64,000 nucleotides of DNA from Dipylidium caninum (taxonomy: Eukaryota > Platyhelminthes > Cestoda > Cyclophyllidea > Dipylidiidae). The notes under the pieces are model-generated. The model saw only the letters and a program-made list of their open reading frames with translations, was not told where the DNA came from and did no database searches. The stretch's first letter is position 1; every line of letters begins with the position of its first letter. A program made the translations under genes and the position numbers. The DNA is taken from NCBI GenBank assembly GCA_017562135.1, contig QEYB01001152.1, positions 1 to 64,000 of the forward strand, written 5' to 3'. Below, piece by piece: positions 14,257-27,736 of this stretch.

Positions 14257-17200
14257 AAAAAGAGGGAACAGGTCGATGTGTGTATTCTTCTCCACATTCA
14301 TTTCGGGCCCGCGCTTGCTTATGCACCTCCGTCGCTGCGGTGCCTTATTATTTTCTGTTGACGATATCCGGAAGCACATTCCTCGTTTCTTCGACCCCTC
14401 GTTATAGTGTGTGAACGAAGGAGCAAACGGAAGAGAGGCTGGCTCGAAGTCGCACTTTTCTCTAGACAGACGTCCGGTCGTCTCACGTGAGCCTTTGGCA
14501 GATGTGTTTACCTGCGTACACCGTTCAGCACCTGAGGTAATGCGAGGGAAATACACGTATTTTGGTGAAAATGACCGCCAGCTCCGCGGTTCTGCATGAG
14601 ATTTCTGACAGCAGAAATAGCACGTCACACTGAACGCAGCTACCTTTGAGGAACAGCGTGGCCAGTTAGCAAAGGGGCCTCTTCGTCTAATCCTTCGTCC
14701 CCCGCGATATAACCCATCGGGATCTGTTTTATGCAAAAGCGCATGATTTTCTTCTCTGGACACCGGTCGAACAGTGAGCGCCCTGTTTAGGCTGAGGCAG
14801 ATACGTGGTTCTTCCTAGCAGGAGGAATGAGCTACCTCTCATGGGAAAACGTATCTCGCATGCACGGAGGAATTTTCGCTGCTCACTACATTCCTCGCAC
14901 AAGCTTACATGACATACGCGGTGCATGAGAATCGTTGTTGCCGTCGTGCGAAGGCTCTGGCTTATTAAAACCCTTTCTTCCTACTTGTCCAAATGCAGGC
15001 AAGGCTCAATGCCACGGGAGCAGGCGAGGCCAACGCCCACTGCTCGAGGATACACGATATATCAGTTAAAAGTGCGTGTCCGTTTGAGGATAAAGCTGCA
15101 GCCTCTTTGCGACTGACGCGGATACCGAGCTCCCCAGGCGCGTGAGGACAAAGGCTTTCCACCCCCCGACTCGCCTGCTCTCGCCCGTCACTGCGCGGTT
15201 AAGTCCAGCCGTCGCCCCCTCCTCCGACGCATTGGCAAAACCAGGGTCCACATGGATTCGGCGTTGCATGCTCCGCACCAGAGTGGCGCCAACCGATGCT
15301 AAGAGGGAGTGTATTTCCGACAGAAATGATGCAACTGTGAAGGAGGCGCGCTAACAAGGGGACAGTGCAGGCCTAGGTAGCCTCGTTTATTGTGCTCCGA
15401 GGCATAAATGGGCCTTTAACCGCCGTTGCAATCGGCCGAATCGTAAACGCGTTATGTCCACCAATGGTGCTATGTAATGTGGGTATCGCTGTAAATTGTG
15501 GCTAACGGCGTTAGGTTTATTTCGGCAGTTTTATGAGTAAGTAGTAACTTGGAAAGACATGAAAATTATTACCCCTCCCCTCCCCGCTGGGCCTGGCGAA
15601 AGGGTTTGATGAGCTGGGGCTGCGCCCTGGCCACCCTCGTCTCCGCCTGACTGTGAATGACGGCGGTGCCGACGCACCGGAGAATGTCGATTAATAACGC
15701 TAACAAGCAGTGATGGGCTTTTTGTGCGGTGGCTTCCGCGCTCTGCAGCACTGGCCTGATCCACCATTCTTACGGGTGGGTCAAATGACATTTGTTTATT
15801 CCACGCAATAATCACCTCCGAGGTGTGGGAAGGCACCTGACTTTTTCAGACTTGTCATCCGCAGATTTTAGCTTAAGTCACTTTTTTGCATTCTCCTCAC
15901 TTTTATTTGACGTGGCGGCTAGATTTGCCAGTTTAATTCAGTCAAACACACCTGCGAGGCCACCTTCGACGAAGCAGTGGGTGGCAAGATTGCACGGTCT
16001 TGGAGACTCATGGCAGCCAACACCCCTTTGACTTCAGCGGAATGTTCCTTGGGGACGGAAGTTGCACTCATTGTCAGCGACGCCCGCCGTCGGATGCCAC
16101 TTCCCAGGTCGCGTTCAGCCGCCCACTCAGGCGGGCGACAGCCCGCGTTTTCGCAATGCCAGTCGCTTAATTGCGGCACAGTGTGTATTCCCAACAGTAG
16201 GGTAGCTGTGCAAAAAGCACATGATCGAGTTGACCCTCCACCGCCTTCCCCAAGAACTGCCACCGAAACGAGTCTGTGACGTCGTGGATGACTCGCAGGG
16301 CCGCGAAGATTTGTGTCCCAGACTGGGCGTACAGAAATTCCCAACAAACCTGGGAGGAGAATTCTCTCAACTGCCGATCATTATTTGCCATGTTATCGGT
16401 TTACCACTCTGGTTTTGGAAAAGCTGAAATTAGGCTTAGGCGCACAAATCCCCATTATTGCCGAATAATGAAAGTGCGACAAATTCGATGCTAAGGCATG
16501 AAATAAATAGTCACAATTCTTTTCCCTTCCCCCCCCCCCCGACTGCTAGCTACGCACTAAATTGCCCTTCTCATCTGTGCTACATAAACATTGGCAACTG
16601 ACCTACTAATGCGTCACTGGTAATCTCCATAAGTTCAGACTTGTGGACAGCCGCCACCGGAAAGTTAACGTTTGATACCATGGCATTTGCAAGGAAGACA
16701 GCATCCTCTATTTGCACAGACCTCCCTGGAAAGTCGGGGACCTTCGAGGAATAAGGGGGGAGAGGAGGAGGAGAGTTATAACTATCGTCGGCCAAGTTGA
16801 GACGCCGTGCGTCATCTGCACTGGGCACAACAAATTTCAGCCCGCGGACTGCACACGGGAAGGCCTTTTTCCTCAACATCCCCTTCGCCTTATGTTTTAC
16901 TGTGGATTTTCAGCCGAAAATCCGACCGCCTGATGCTGTCCTCTCTCTGGACAAGGCACCGACATCGAAATTGTAGTCATTGAGACCGACACTTTCTCTG
17001 TATGTTCGAAGATGTGCGCAGTCGATCTTGATGTCGCCTTGCGCTAAGAGGAGATGACGAAGCGCTAACAAGAGAATCTCTTTTATTGCATCGTCGGGTG
17101 TGTCAAAATAACAGTGAAAGTGTGGCGGCTTCGGTTGCTGCGCGAGATAGATCTAAAGTCCGCCTAACAGCATATTATGGCACGAGCGTCAGTCGCATGC

Positions 17201-20200
17201 GCTCGTGCACACGTTTTCTCTCACGAAGCCTGGCACATCTTCGCTTGACACTTCATCGCGGCTCGCGAACCTGTCACAAACCGGCAGACGCCTTTGTGTG
17301 TCGATGTGTTGTATTGTCCGGCGCTGTGGGAGTTTCTCAGGACGACGGTCTCGCAGCAATACTAGAAACTGGTCAATACCGCCCATTTAGCCGTAATTCT
17401 GCCGTTGGGTAAAAGCAGTTCATCGCGCGAGGCCGTCCCCTCCATCCGATCTAGGCCTGTGCGCCCTGCAACATCGCCCACGGCGCCTGTTGACTGCGCC
17501 CATGTCGGTGAATGTTCACTTTCGTCGGAAGACTCGACCACCCGAACACCTTGTTCGCATTCCCCTCCGAACTAAACCACTTTCTCCACCACCTTTCCCT
17601 TGCCCGCCACTTTTGAAAGTTTACTTCCAATTTGCAAAAGTTTACGATGCCGCAAAATTCTGAGGTTTAGAGGATGGGCATCCATTTCTTTTCCCTCTCC
17701 CGGCGAGACAAACATCACTGCCACTTATGGCAAATCAGTATCCCCACCTTTATGTTGCACCTCTCTTCCCTAGGTGTACTCGGAAATCGTGCCCCTTGAG
17801 ACAAACGACAGAGACTTTGTCCCTGGGCTCCCTCGGCCATCGTGCGAGGGTGAGGAGCCTTCCGCCGCCTGCCCCTCTCCGAGCTGCTTTCGTAGCCGCC
17901 CTCGGGAGCCGGGGTCCGCAAGGCCCGTCTCGTGCCAGCCTACCGCACCCGCACGTAACGACGCGAGAGGCGGGCATGTCTCCACTCGGAATGTGCGCTT
18001 CAGAACGCCACCAGTTAGCCTCATTCGAGGCTTTTACGCGCCCCAATTACCGACGGTGAGCATGTGGGATAAGGAGTTACTTTAATTGCGCACCCTCAAG
18101 GGTGATTAATGGAGTTCTTGAAGCGTCGAGTGGGTGGTATATGTCTTCATTAAAAATAAACCTATGCTCCTTGTGTGTGAATATTTTGCAGTTTACGATG
18201 CGAGCTGCCCTTTTCGATTAGGCATCAGGCCGTCACTTCCCCCGCCCGACCAAGCGAGTCTGCATTAAGTGACGCTATCTAGTGAATCGCGGTTAGTGAA
18301 AATTCGGGACATTTCGCCCACGGTGTCCCCATCGTCTCGTATTACGCGGCATCATTACTCGCATTGTCCTTGCCACACATGTATGACAGAAGGTCGCAGT
18401 GTTTGGGACGCACTCACTTGACTCGCTCCATACTCGAGGCGGACACTCGTTCCGCTAATGCAGGTTCTGCTTCTCTGCACTTTCGATAACGCTATGGTGC
18501 GTCCTAAGGAACAGGTTGCCCTTCGACGGTGGGCATCTCTACTCCCTCAAACTTCCATTCGAAACTGGCGTCTTTTACCTATCATTCGCAATCGTAACAA
18601 TTCACGAGGGGAATGTTACAGAGAAGCGACGGTTTGCTTGTTTCCACACCATAGAGTGGGTCCCAAGGTCAGCAATTTCAAAAAGTCATCTTGCCATATG
18701 ACCACAGCGCAATAAAAATGATTGAGTTTTCACCCAAACCAACCCCTCGTTTGCGCTGTGGTTAGGTTGGGTTGGTGAACAGGGTGCAGTCTGCACCACA
18801 TGTGATAAGCTCCACTTCAGCGCGCCAAATATCCAAAATGGGGGTGAGGAATCCTGTGTGCGGCAATTTAGCCGCCTCGGAGCCTTTTAAAACCCCAAAT
18901 TGCATCGTACAGGCACTTTCGGCCGGTCCGCGGTGAAAGACCACACAAAGTGGGCGTTGGGCCCGAGGCCTCCTTGGGCACAGTTAATCGCCGCAGTCGT
19001 CCACGAAGGGAGTACACGTGAGTTTGTTGTACCCTCTTCTTTACGTCGTATGGGCCGTTCTCCTGCCTCCCAAGCGGTACCGAAATTTACTAGTCTAGTG
19101 CAAGTGTCAACCTCCCCGCAGGAGTGTTGCGTGTTCAACGAGGCAGAAAAAAGGGACATTTCGAGGCAAAGACACATGATAATCCTTTGTCTAGGTAGAT
19201 CACTTCTCAAACTACCAGAAATGAGGCAGATGGCATTAAGTGCCAGATTATCAGACGGTCTTGACAAGGACAAGGTCTTTAGAGGCGGAAGAAGGTTAGG
19301 ATTTCTCCTACTATTCAGCTAACACGAGTGAAAGGAAGGAGAAGCTTGAAGTACAGTTGTCTTTCAAATGTAACTTCCAATTCTTGTGACTCGTCGCGTC
19401 ATTTCCAACACCACTTACGTGCACAAGATGATATGCCAAATCGGAATGGTGAAAATTAAATTAAGTTGGGGGATTATAAGTTGCGAGGGGATTTAGTGTA
19501 TCCGAGAGTCGAGTGCATGTCGACTGCCCTGCGCAGGCCGCCACGGGGCCCAAAGTGTTGCCCAAATTGTGGGCCGTCAGACGGATGGTAAATTGGCCAA
19601 TTCCCAGAGAGACCACAGAGTCCGGCACTACAGTCATGCTTATCAAATATTCAAGGTGGTTAAGTGGAAGAGGAGTCCCTGGAGTAACTCACGAGTTCTC
19701 GGTGACAGAGCAGCCTGAAAGTGGGCACAGTCTGGGTGAAATTCCTCTCACCGTGGACATTCAGAGTAGTCTGGATGCAAAAATCATGTCGCCCACAGGG
19801 ATACATTCCAAATGGCATTCAGGTAGGCGAATTCGCCGTGTCTCTACATTACCTGCTCCCCAGTGTTGTCCTCATTCGTTTCGGTAAAGGTTTGAGTGGG
19901 GAAATTCGCCGCTGGGTGCTTCGACTGTCATGTTTCGGGTAGAAAAGAACATTATTTATGCTAGCACAAATTAATTCAACCATTAAAGTCAGCCCTTTGT
20001 ATGTGCGGATGCTGCCCATATTTTTTCACTTAAGCGTTAAAATTAGTTGAGCTTGAGAAAACTATAATGAATAATTTTGTTGAGACCACCTAACTAGGAG
20101 TTTATGGACGCACGAAAAGCCTCTGGGATGGTTGGATCGCCGGGGACCCGGTGCGGCCCCGTTCCCCGCCATGGTGTTCCCCGCACCATGCGGGAAGCCG

Positions 20201-21099
20201 CAACCGCACAGGCGAGGAGGAGCACAGCGGGACTTGCGTTCGCGGTGCGCCCTCCACGCTTTCACCGCCAGTACTAACACAGCGGAGGCAGCCGCCAGCA
20301 GAGGGCTGACCTGATAGGTGTCCGGAGAGTATGTGAAATTAAGGCACTTATAACGGGAAGCGCCGTAGAGTCACTGTTGCTTTGGTGGCACTCCGGTACA
20401 CTAAGCACTACGAAGGGCCGGTTAGCCGCATCACCGGGGGTCTCCGCCTCCTGCCGTCGCATCCAGCCACGATTTCTGGCGTTGTTTTGATGGTCGGAGC
20501 CGTTCTCCCTCCCAATAATCACCGCATACGATGGGGTGAGAGTTGAGTAGGGTGAGTGTCTCACCAAAACGTGAACAATTAGTGGGTCGAGCATTACCTC
20601 ATCGCTTCGCTACGGAGTTAAGTCGTTGGCCCAAATGAGTGTTTAGAAGTTGGTCATAATTTTAGTTCGTCAAGTCGGAAAAGATGATCATTTCTGCTTA
20701 GACAAATAGATCATGTTGTCTTGGGAAAACCGCCTTTCAATGTCAGACGATGGCTACTCGTGAGTGTAACAAGCTTTCCACAGAATTAAATATTCAAGTA
20801 GGCATGTTTGCACGAGAGATTACACGTTGAAACACAGTACACGACAGAGTTCAGAGAGACTCCGTGGACAGACCTTGGTTCTTCCTCCTTGTCGCTTGGA
20901 CGGCCGCGAGGCTCTTACGCCAGTTTCGAGGCTTGCCCATTTCAAACATTGGCTGAACTTCCCCCGCAAAAGCTGGCGCGCTGACTCAAAACAGCAATTA
21001 TTAAAGTGGTCCTTCCACAGAATTTTTTCGCGAGTCTACAATAATGTGTGGGAAAGTGGCTGCTCACCAGTTCCTTGAAGGAAGGGAGTCGTGCGCTAG
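14257..21099. other. Gene-free intergenic DNA
   Basis: No supported coding region or RNA gene. Base composition is about half G+C. It contains a 12-base poly-C run at 16529-16540. Open frames on either strand lack any recognisable family signature. Confidence 0.55.
16529..16540. repeat. Poly-C run of 12
   Basis: An uninterrupted C homopolymer preceded by a C/T-rich stretch. It is of interest mainly as a place where read errors in length are likely. Confidence 0.85.
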
Positions 21100-23400
21100 C
21101 TAGCGTCTGTGCAGTCACGGCCAAGTGGTACATCACTTCTTTGTTGCCGTTTCACTCGACAGAACGTAAGCAATTGTGACTGGCTTGAAATCTATTTACC
21201 TCGCTCTTATACTTCTGTATTCATCTACTTTCATCTGCTCCAATATTCACGCGGATGACGTCGGGTGACGTTGTTAATGGAGACCACGAATGGTCAGATT
21301 CACCAAAAATTTCATTAAGTCAACCGGACCGGGGAAGTGAGGCCGAATATAATAATTAAAGGGTGGATTCCAGCCAATGTGTGTTCTTTTATTTCCTGTT
21401 GTGTATATGGCAAAGCACGATTAGTATGTGGCCACAGCACTTAGTACTCGAGATAGCCTGGCCTGAAGATTATCTATGCGTTCTCTCTCCTAACAAGCCT
21501 GCGAATATTAACAAAGTTAATCCGCTACGTTACGCTGTACACAGGCCGTTGGTTCACTGGTTCAACGTCTATTCCCATAGTGGGCTTAATTTCTTCGATG
21601 TTCGTATGAGTCTGAAGAAATTTCGCATGTAAGGCTCTAAATAGTAATGACGCTATTCTAGTGAACAAGCACAGAGGTTGATTCACGTAGTAAAACTTAA
21701 AGGTACTGACACCCATCGTACTTGAGACAGAAAACGTAATTACGTGTTTTCCGAATGTTGTACGGTAGTGATATAACAGGTGGTCGGCTGATCACCTCAC
21801 ATATTTAACCATTCATTGGAGAATATGCATTCCAGGTATGGCACGCAATTTAATCAGTTTCTGCCTACACACAGATCTGTTATTACCTCCGAATGAGGCT
21901 GGATAATTGAGTGAAAGATGTATTTCTTAGTGCCCTCGGATGCACGCCGAAGTAGGTAGTTGTCAATCAACACCATCAGCTAAAAGAACGTATATGGTCT
22001 TAGTGTCTCTTGATGTACGTTAAGCATGTGTGTAGAAAAGCCATTTTTGTTCTTTCGAGGCGGTAACTTCAATTAGATTCCCATTCATTAAATCCCATAC
22101 TTTTGTTAGCAGATTTATAGTTATGAACAACACATGGCAATTGTAGGCTACTAAAACATTTCCTCGAAGCAGTTGTAAATTTCATTTTATGCTATCTCGG
22201 CTAGAACAGTTATTCGTTGTAGAAGATTCGATAAAATGGGTGCTAAATTGGAGAGGAAAGGCGGTTAAGTGGGGATAAATTCTAAACTGATATCGTCCTG
22301 CCCTATGGTCAATGTAGCCGTGTCCGAATGCCTATTGGCTGACTCCTGACCAATCATCACGCGTGACTCTTCAGCCCACCAATGAGAGAAGAAAAACACT
22401 GTTATCATGACACCTCGGGATTGCGTGCCGCAGTTTTCCGTTGACGAGAATTGGCGGCTCATCGGACGGGTCACCGAGTGGATATAGGCCATACACTACG
22501 AAATTACTGGGATCCGAAGCAGTGACAGTTCGTCGTGGTGAGTTAGTCTGTATTGTTGGTCTTACTTTAACCCATATCTTGCAAGTGTGCTTTGTCCACA
22601 TTTTCGTCCCCTCTCCCTTTCATTTAAACTCACGGTTTCAACAGTGTACCATACTTCTTTCCTTATTAACGGTCAACCGTCGGTTTCATACGATCAAAAC
22701 CCTACAGTGAGCCCTTCTTAGACCAGCTATATTTGCCTTCATATAAAATACTATTTTCCTGTTTCTCCCAGGAGTGTTCTTTTTTACACTATTAATGAGA
22801 AACCCAAGTCAGTGGACTGACGGAATATTGCACAAGGAGTTTTTTGCAAATGAACCTATATAAGTAACCCTAGACATTCTCACCCACATATGCCGCTGTA
22901 ATAATTCCCGTCTCTAAAATGGTATTGTCAGTTGTGTGAGAAAAAACAGTTGACAAGGAAGTGGGGGATTATGGTGGTGGCTTTATAATTGACATATGTT
23001 GTTATCCACTGCATTATATTTTCCTTCAAAAATGGTGTTTCAAGACAGCCGAATATGCGTAATCCCTGATGTACTCCTCGTAGGCCTCTCCGGCTATGCG
23101 AGTACTGCGTTTGCCTACGAATGATTAATTTTAATTTGGACGCTATGACTGTCCCCCGATTGTTTGCTCAGGAACAAAGTCTGCCTGTAACTCCAACTCC
23201 AATGGTTGATTTCGACTGTGCACACACAGCGCTACCTTCTTTATGACTTGCTGTTTGGATAGGAAGTTGTGTTTCGAGCCATTGACACTCTGCACTATCA
23301 GACAGTTTGCAGTTGAACGCGTCTGTGTGAGCATTTGGCCAAAGTCCGCCACGGCCTCCTTTCGGTCACGCGGGATCCCTCGAATCGCGCACTTTTAGGT
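21100..23400. other. AT-richer island, no gene seen
   Basis: Visibly richer in A+T (roughly 40% G+C by eye) than the DNA on either side. No open frame here has a recognisable domain, and no exon with matching splice signals and a protein family was found. A 12-base palindrome built on GCTAGC lies just before it, near 21094. Confidence 0.5.
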
Positions 23401-24171
23401 TTTGCAAGGTTCGATAATCTCTGCGAAATTCGCATAACTGACCCAGCACCGAGATCAAATTAAACTTGAACGAGCTGAAAGACACTTATCCTCTTCTGGT
23501 TCTCACCTCCGCATGAGGCGGTCCCTTCTCCTAGTGCCAACCTTGTCAATCAATCGTAATAGGACTGTTGAAGAGGTGGTTTATTGTCGAGTGGGAGTCT
23601 CACACAGCACGCCCACTGTGCTCCCAGTCTTTGCCCTACCTGTGCATGTACGCGTATCTTCCTATCACCTCTCTCTCCGCATACCCTTCAAAGACAATTA
23701 CAACGGTTGGGTGGTGGCTTCCCCCCATCCAGTCAGTGGTACTGTCCTCTGGGACGTCTCTGTGTTTGTATGTGCTGGCACACCTACCCGAATAAAATAA
23801 TGACATACACGCATCCGAAGACAAATGCAAGCGCAGGGCCTGTACACGCCTATCTAGGACATCCCCTGAGGCTTCCATCATTTATGAGGCCATGCGGACG
23901 GCATGCATGTGTGTTTATCCGGGCTCAGGTTGGTGCACTTTGCTCGAATTCAAATTCAGGTGCAGCAGAGGATCCCTCCACATAAACCGGGCGATGTGCA
24001 TTCCGTCGTCGTAGCTCTTTCCCATAGTTAACACTCGTAGGGACATGACCGTTAGACGCGGTTCTGACCTGCTCGTGGCCATTGGCGAGGATGAGCTCAC
24101 TGGGACATGCCAGGTGAGCAAAATTTATGGCCAGTGAGCTTAATGGGTTGCTGATGGAAGACTAATGAGGT

Positions 24172-24227
24172 GCGCACGCACGCACGCACGCATGTGTGTG
24201 TGTATGTGTGTGGGTCGGTGGGTGTGT
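24172..24227. repeat. CGCA and TG microsatellite
   Basis: About five CGCA units pass directly into a TG-rich run. The whole tract alternates purine and pyrimidine, which can adopt Z-DNA. No gene overlaps it. Confidence 0.85.
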
Positions 24228-24603
24228 GCCACCGTTAAGTGACCTCCGTGAGAGGCGGAAGAAATTGCTCACCTCAATTTCCCTCCCTCCTCCCCTCCTC
24301 TCCTCCTCCCCACATGAGTCACTCCCCGGGTCACTAGGTGAGAAGCCGCAATGCCATAAAAGTCTCCCTCGCCCCGCAGCAATTTTTCCATTTGGCGTGA
24401 TGCTTTACGCCAGATTCGATGAAATTGCGATATCACCGTTCCATCAATTGAGCCGGCCCAGCCTCCGGTGCATGCGCTCCCTTAAACGCTCAACCGAATG
24501 CGTGGGTCAGTCGAGCCCAACTGCATGGCTCACGTGTCATCCATGGACACCTCCCCACGAGGCGCGGAGTGGTGCTGTTTTTTCATTCTCCATGTGATTA
24601 GCC

Positions 24604-24628
24604 GTGGTGGTGGTGGTGGTGGTGGTGG
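24604..24628. repeat. GTG triplet repeat
   Basis: About eight consecutive GTG units. Simple repeat in non-coding DNA. Confidence 0.85.
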
Positions 24629-27600
24629 CGGATGCGATTGCTCGCCGCCATGACTAGACTTTGCGCGTGCGTGTTATGCCCGTAAACTACGCCTGTACAC
24701 AAGTCGTCATGTAAAGGGCCATCTGTTGTTTACACGAGACCCTCACAAATTAATTCAGCCCCAGTTAACTGCCAGTCCGGCGGTTGATGCACCATCCTGC
24801 CGCCAACAACGGCTCTCCGGCGCATGCCGCCGGATCCGCCGAGGAGAAAGCTCAACCTAGCTGCACGTCATCTGCCTGCCTCCCTCCCGCCTCCCTGTGC
24901 TGACAAGTTCTTGTCGCAGTCATCACGATTTATCTAGTCTGATCGGCCTTCTTGATAAAGTGAAAGATTCAGAGTCCAATGTAGCCTGTCGAAAATACGT
25001 CCCCTTGGACCCTAAGAAGTTCCCGAGCAGAAGGTCTTTCCATTGATGGGTTTCACTCCCCAAGACTTTGCAACACTTTAATAGTGTTCAGAACACTGCC
25101 CCAACAGCATATATAAAATAAGCGAAAGGGGAATTGCCTTTTAGAGCATTGCAACTTTGGTGAGGATTGTACTATAGAATATGCTAGTTTCCACGATTCT
25201 GGCCACGTCAGAGGGGTGACGTGAATCATGCATCTTCATTACTGTCATTCTCAGAGGTGCCAATCCACTTTAGGAGTGACTAACACTCCCACGCACCTGC
25301 GTCTGCATATGCACCAATTTGCTTACCGTCCACGCTCCACTTTGGTCCACTTTGAACGCCCTCCCGCAAGCGGCGTCGCACGGCGGACGCAGTGAGTAGC
25401 CTTGGGCGCGGTGGATGTCGCTCCTCGCCCGGTGATGGCCGACGACTGGCGGACAAGCTCCCTCCACTCCTCACCGTTGGAGTTGGTTGTGGGGAGAGGA
25501 GAGTCAGGGGGCGATAGAGGTGGGAAAAGGGACGGACCTGACGCCATCCGTCGTGTAACCCTGCACTTTCCCCAGCACCTGGCCAAATGCACAGCCATCT
25601 CTCAAGAAGCCGCAATCTCACTTGCTCGCACACTCACATTTTCTCCAATCTCTCTTTTGGCTCCCCTGCTTACCTTAAATACACGAAAACTTATACGGAA
25701 ATCTCTAGTTGTGGATACTTTTGAATATTTGATGGAATTAAGCATCTTTACCCTCCAAAATACGATCTAATCATCTCGTTGCTTTTTGCCTTGATAATGC
25801 CCTTCCGATTGCCAACTTTCTCAGGTGTATGACTACGTCTTTTTACCTGTTGGCGGTGGCCTTTCAAGTTTGACGGTTCCTCGCGTATAGACACGTTTTC
25901 TCTCCCCCACGCCTTTGCCCTCTCCCTCACCCTCACGGTCCTGGTGATTCTCACAACATCGCTCCCGCTTCCCTTAAAAACCTTCCAAATTTGCTGGCAA
26001 CTTTTATGACTTGAGCCAGGACGCCTTCGCGGGCACTACCTGCGGCGTCTCCCAGTTGCAGGGGTTCGAGGTAGTTCATTGCTCGAAACCGTTGCCTCGT
26101 TGAGGGAGACTGCCAGCACGCCAGTCCTTATTTTGCGGCGTCTGCTCATTGTTTGATGCCCCCAAGAACGGCAAACGACGTGTTGTGACTCACTCGTTTC
26201 GACAGCGAGTGATAATGGAAGGCGAGGGCACCGGTTAGGTGTGTTGCCTCCACGCACTGGCACCGACTGTTTTTGCGGCGGTCCCGGCCAATGAACACGG
26301 AAGTGTTCCAGATACTGTCCGGTCTCGATTAGTCCCACTAGACGCGTGTCCCACTTTGTCCCGATTACACGCATAAGTCCGGTCACCACCAGACACCCAA
26401 CTGGTAGAAATTTTGAGCATCGGCGGCTGTTGGTACTTTTGCGCACTAATTCCCACACAGCCCCGCAACACTGATTCATCGGCACTGTTAGGCGCAAGAT
26501 GCATTCGGACATGACATTCCCAAAGTGGCAGCGACGAGTACGTCCGCTTCGCAGGGCCCCTGCGTGCTCCCCTCTAGTCGAAGGCCACCAGTGCCGCTTC
26601 TGCCCATTGGACCGCCTTGGACCGCTTCAACTGCTGCACCCTGAAGACTGTTCACCGCGTTACCGGTGCCACTGTGGTGGCACACCTGCACTTGAATTAC
26701 GATGGGAAATACTTAGCGCCAGCCCCGCAACTGACACGTGCCCCGAGTAATGAATGAGGTTACTGCTTTTCGGATTAACAGCTTCAGTTGGTCGGTGTGT
26801 GCTGCTATAAAATTTTCGTAATTGCAGCTACTCCTCTTTGGCCTGCACAGATTGTGGTCGGGTCATTAATAGTGCAGACCAGAGACAGCACAGTGATTCT
26901 GACTTCGGCCACCCCCGCTGGGACGGGTTCCTTGGCGAGGTGTTGCGGGAGGCGAGGACGTACTTCGCCTCTTCTAGTGGTCTCTCCCGCCTGTCCGCGA
27001 TCTCACGGTCGGACAGATGCACGGCGGGAGAACTCGTGACTAAGAGTGTCCCTCCAATTTGTTACTTCTCCCCATAAGCAGTGCAGGCGCGTTTGGGCCT
27101 GCTGACCCCTCCCGGGCACTCGTGAGTCACCCAAGTAAACACGCATCCAAGGCGGGACGGGGGCATCGACGTCCGCCAGCCCCAGTGGCAGTCGTTGGCC
27201 CTCCGAAGAAGCCTCCCCTCTCTGGCGACATTCGAGACAAGTGACGCAACTGGAGAGGAAATGACTCTCTCGGAAGGAACCTTTGCCACGTTAATAGGCG
27301 CGAACGAGCTGGCCTCGGACTGACTTTAGTGTCAGCAACCCAAGAAACGCCGAGGCAACATGCGTTGTTCTGCGTTCTCCCCACCCCATTCCACCAATTC
27401 ACATGCCTCTCATGGAATCCGACTGCTTGTATTTGTCACCACTTGCTTTCGTATTTTTGCGTCTCTCTTTCGCGTCGTTGAGTGATTACAGGTTCCTTTG
27501 TACACAGGGACAGAGTAATTATATATTGATGAGGAAAAGTCTTAAGCAAAGGGGCCAAATTACTCTGGCGTCACGGGCGATGTCCATACTCCTCTCCTCT

Positions 27601-27684
27601 TCTCTTCTCATCACCAACGACAAAAGCCAACATGCTTCAAGGCCAGTTCTCCTCTTACCAAGGCCTTTTGCATTAAGCTCTTCG

Positions 27685-27736
27685 CCCTCCCTTCCTCCCT
27701 CCCTCCCTCCCTCCCTCCCCTTTCTTTCTCTCTCTA
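27685..27736. repeat. CCCT/CT polypyrimidine repeat
   Basis: Tandem CCCT units (about eight) followed by a C/T stretch. The opposite strand gives an open frame of Arg/Glu/Gly repeats that is an artefact of the repeat. Confidence 0.8.
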
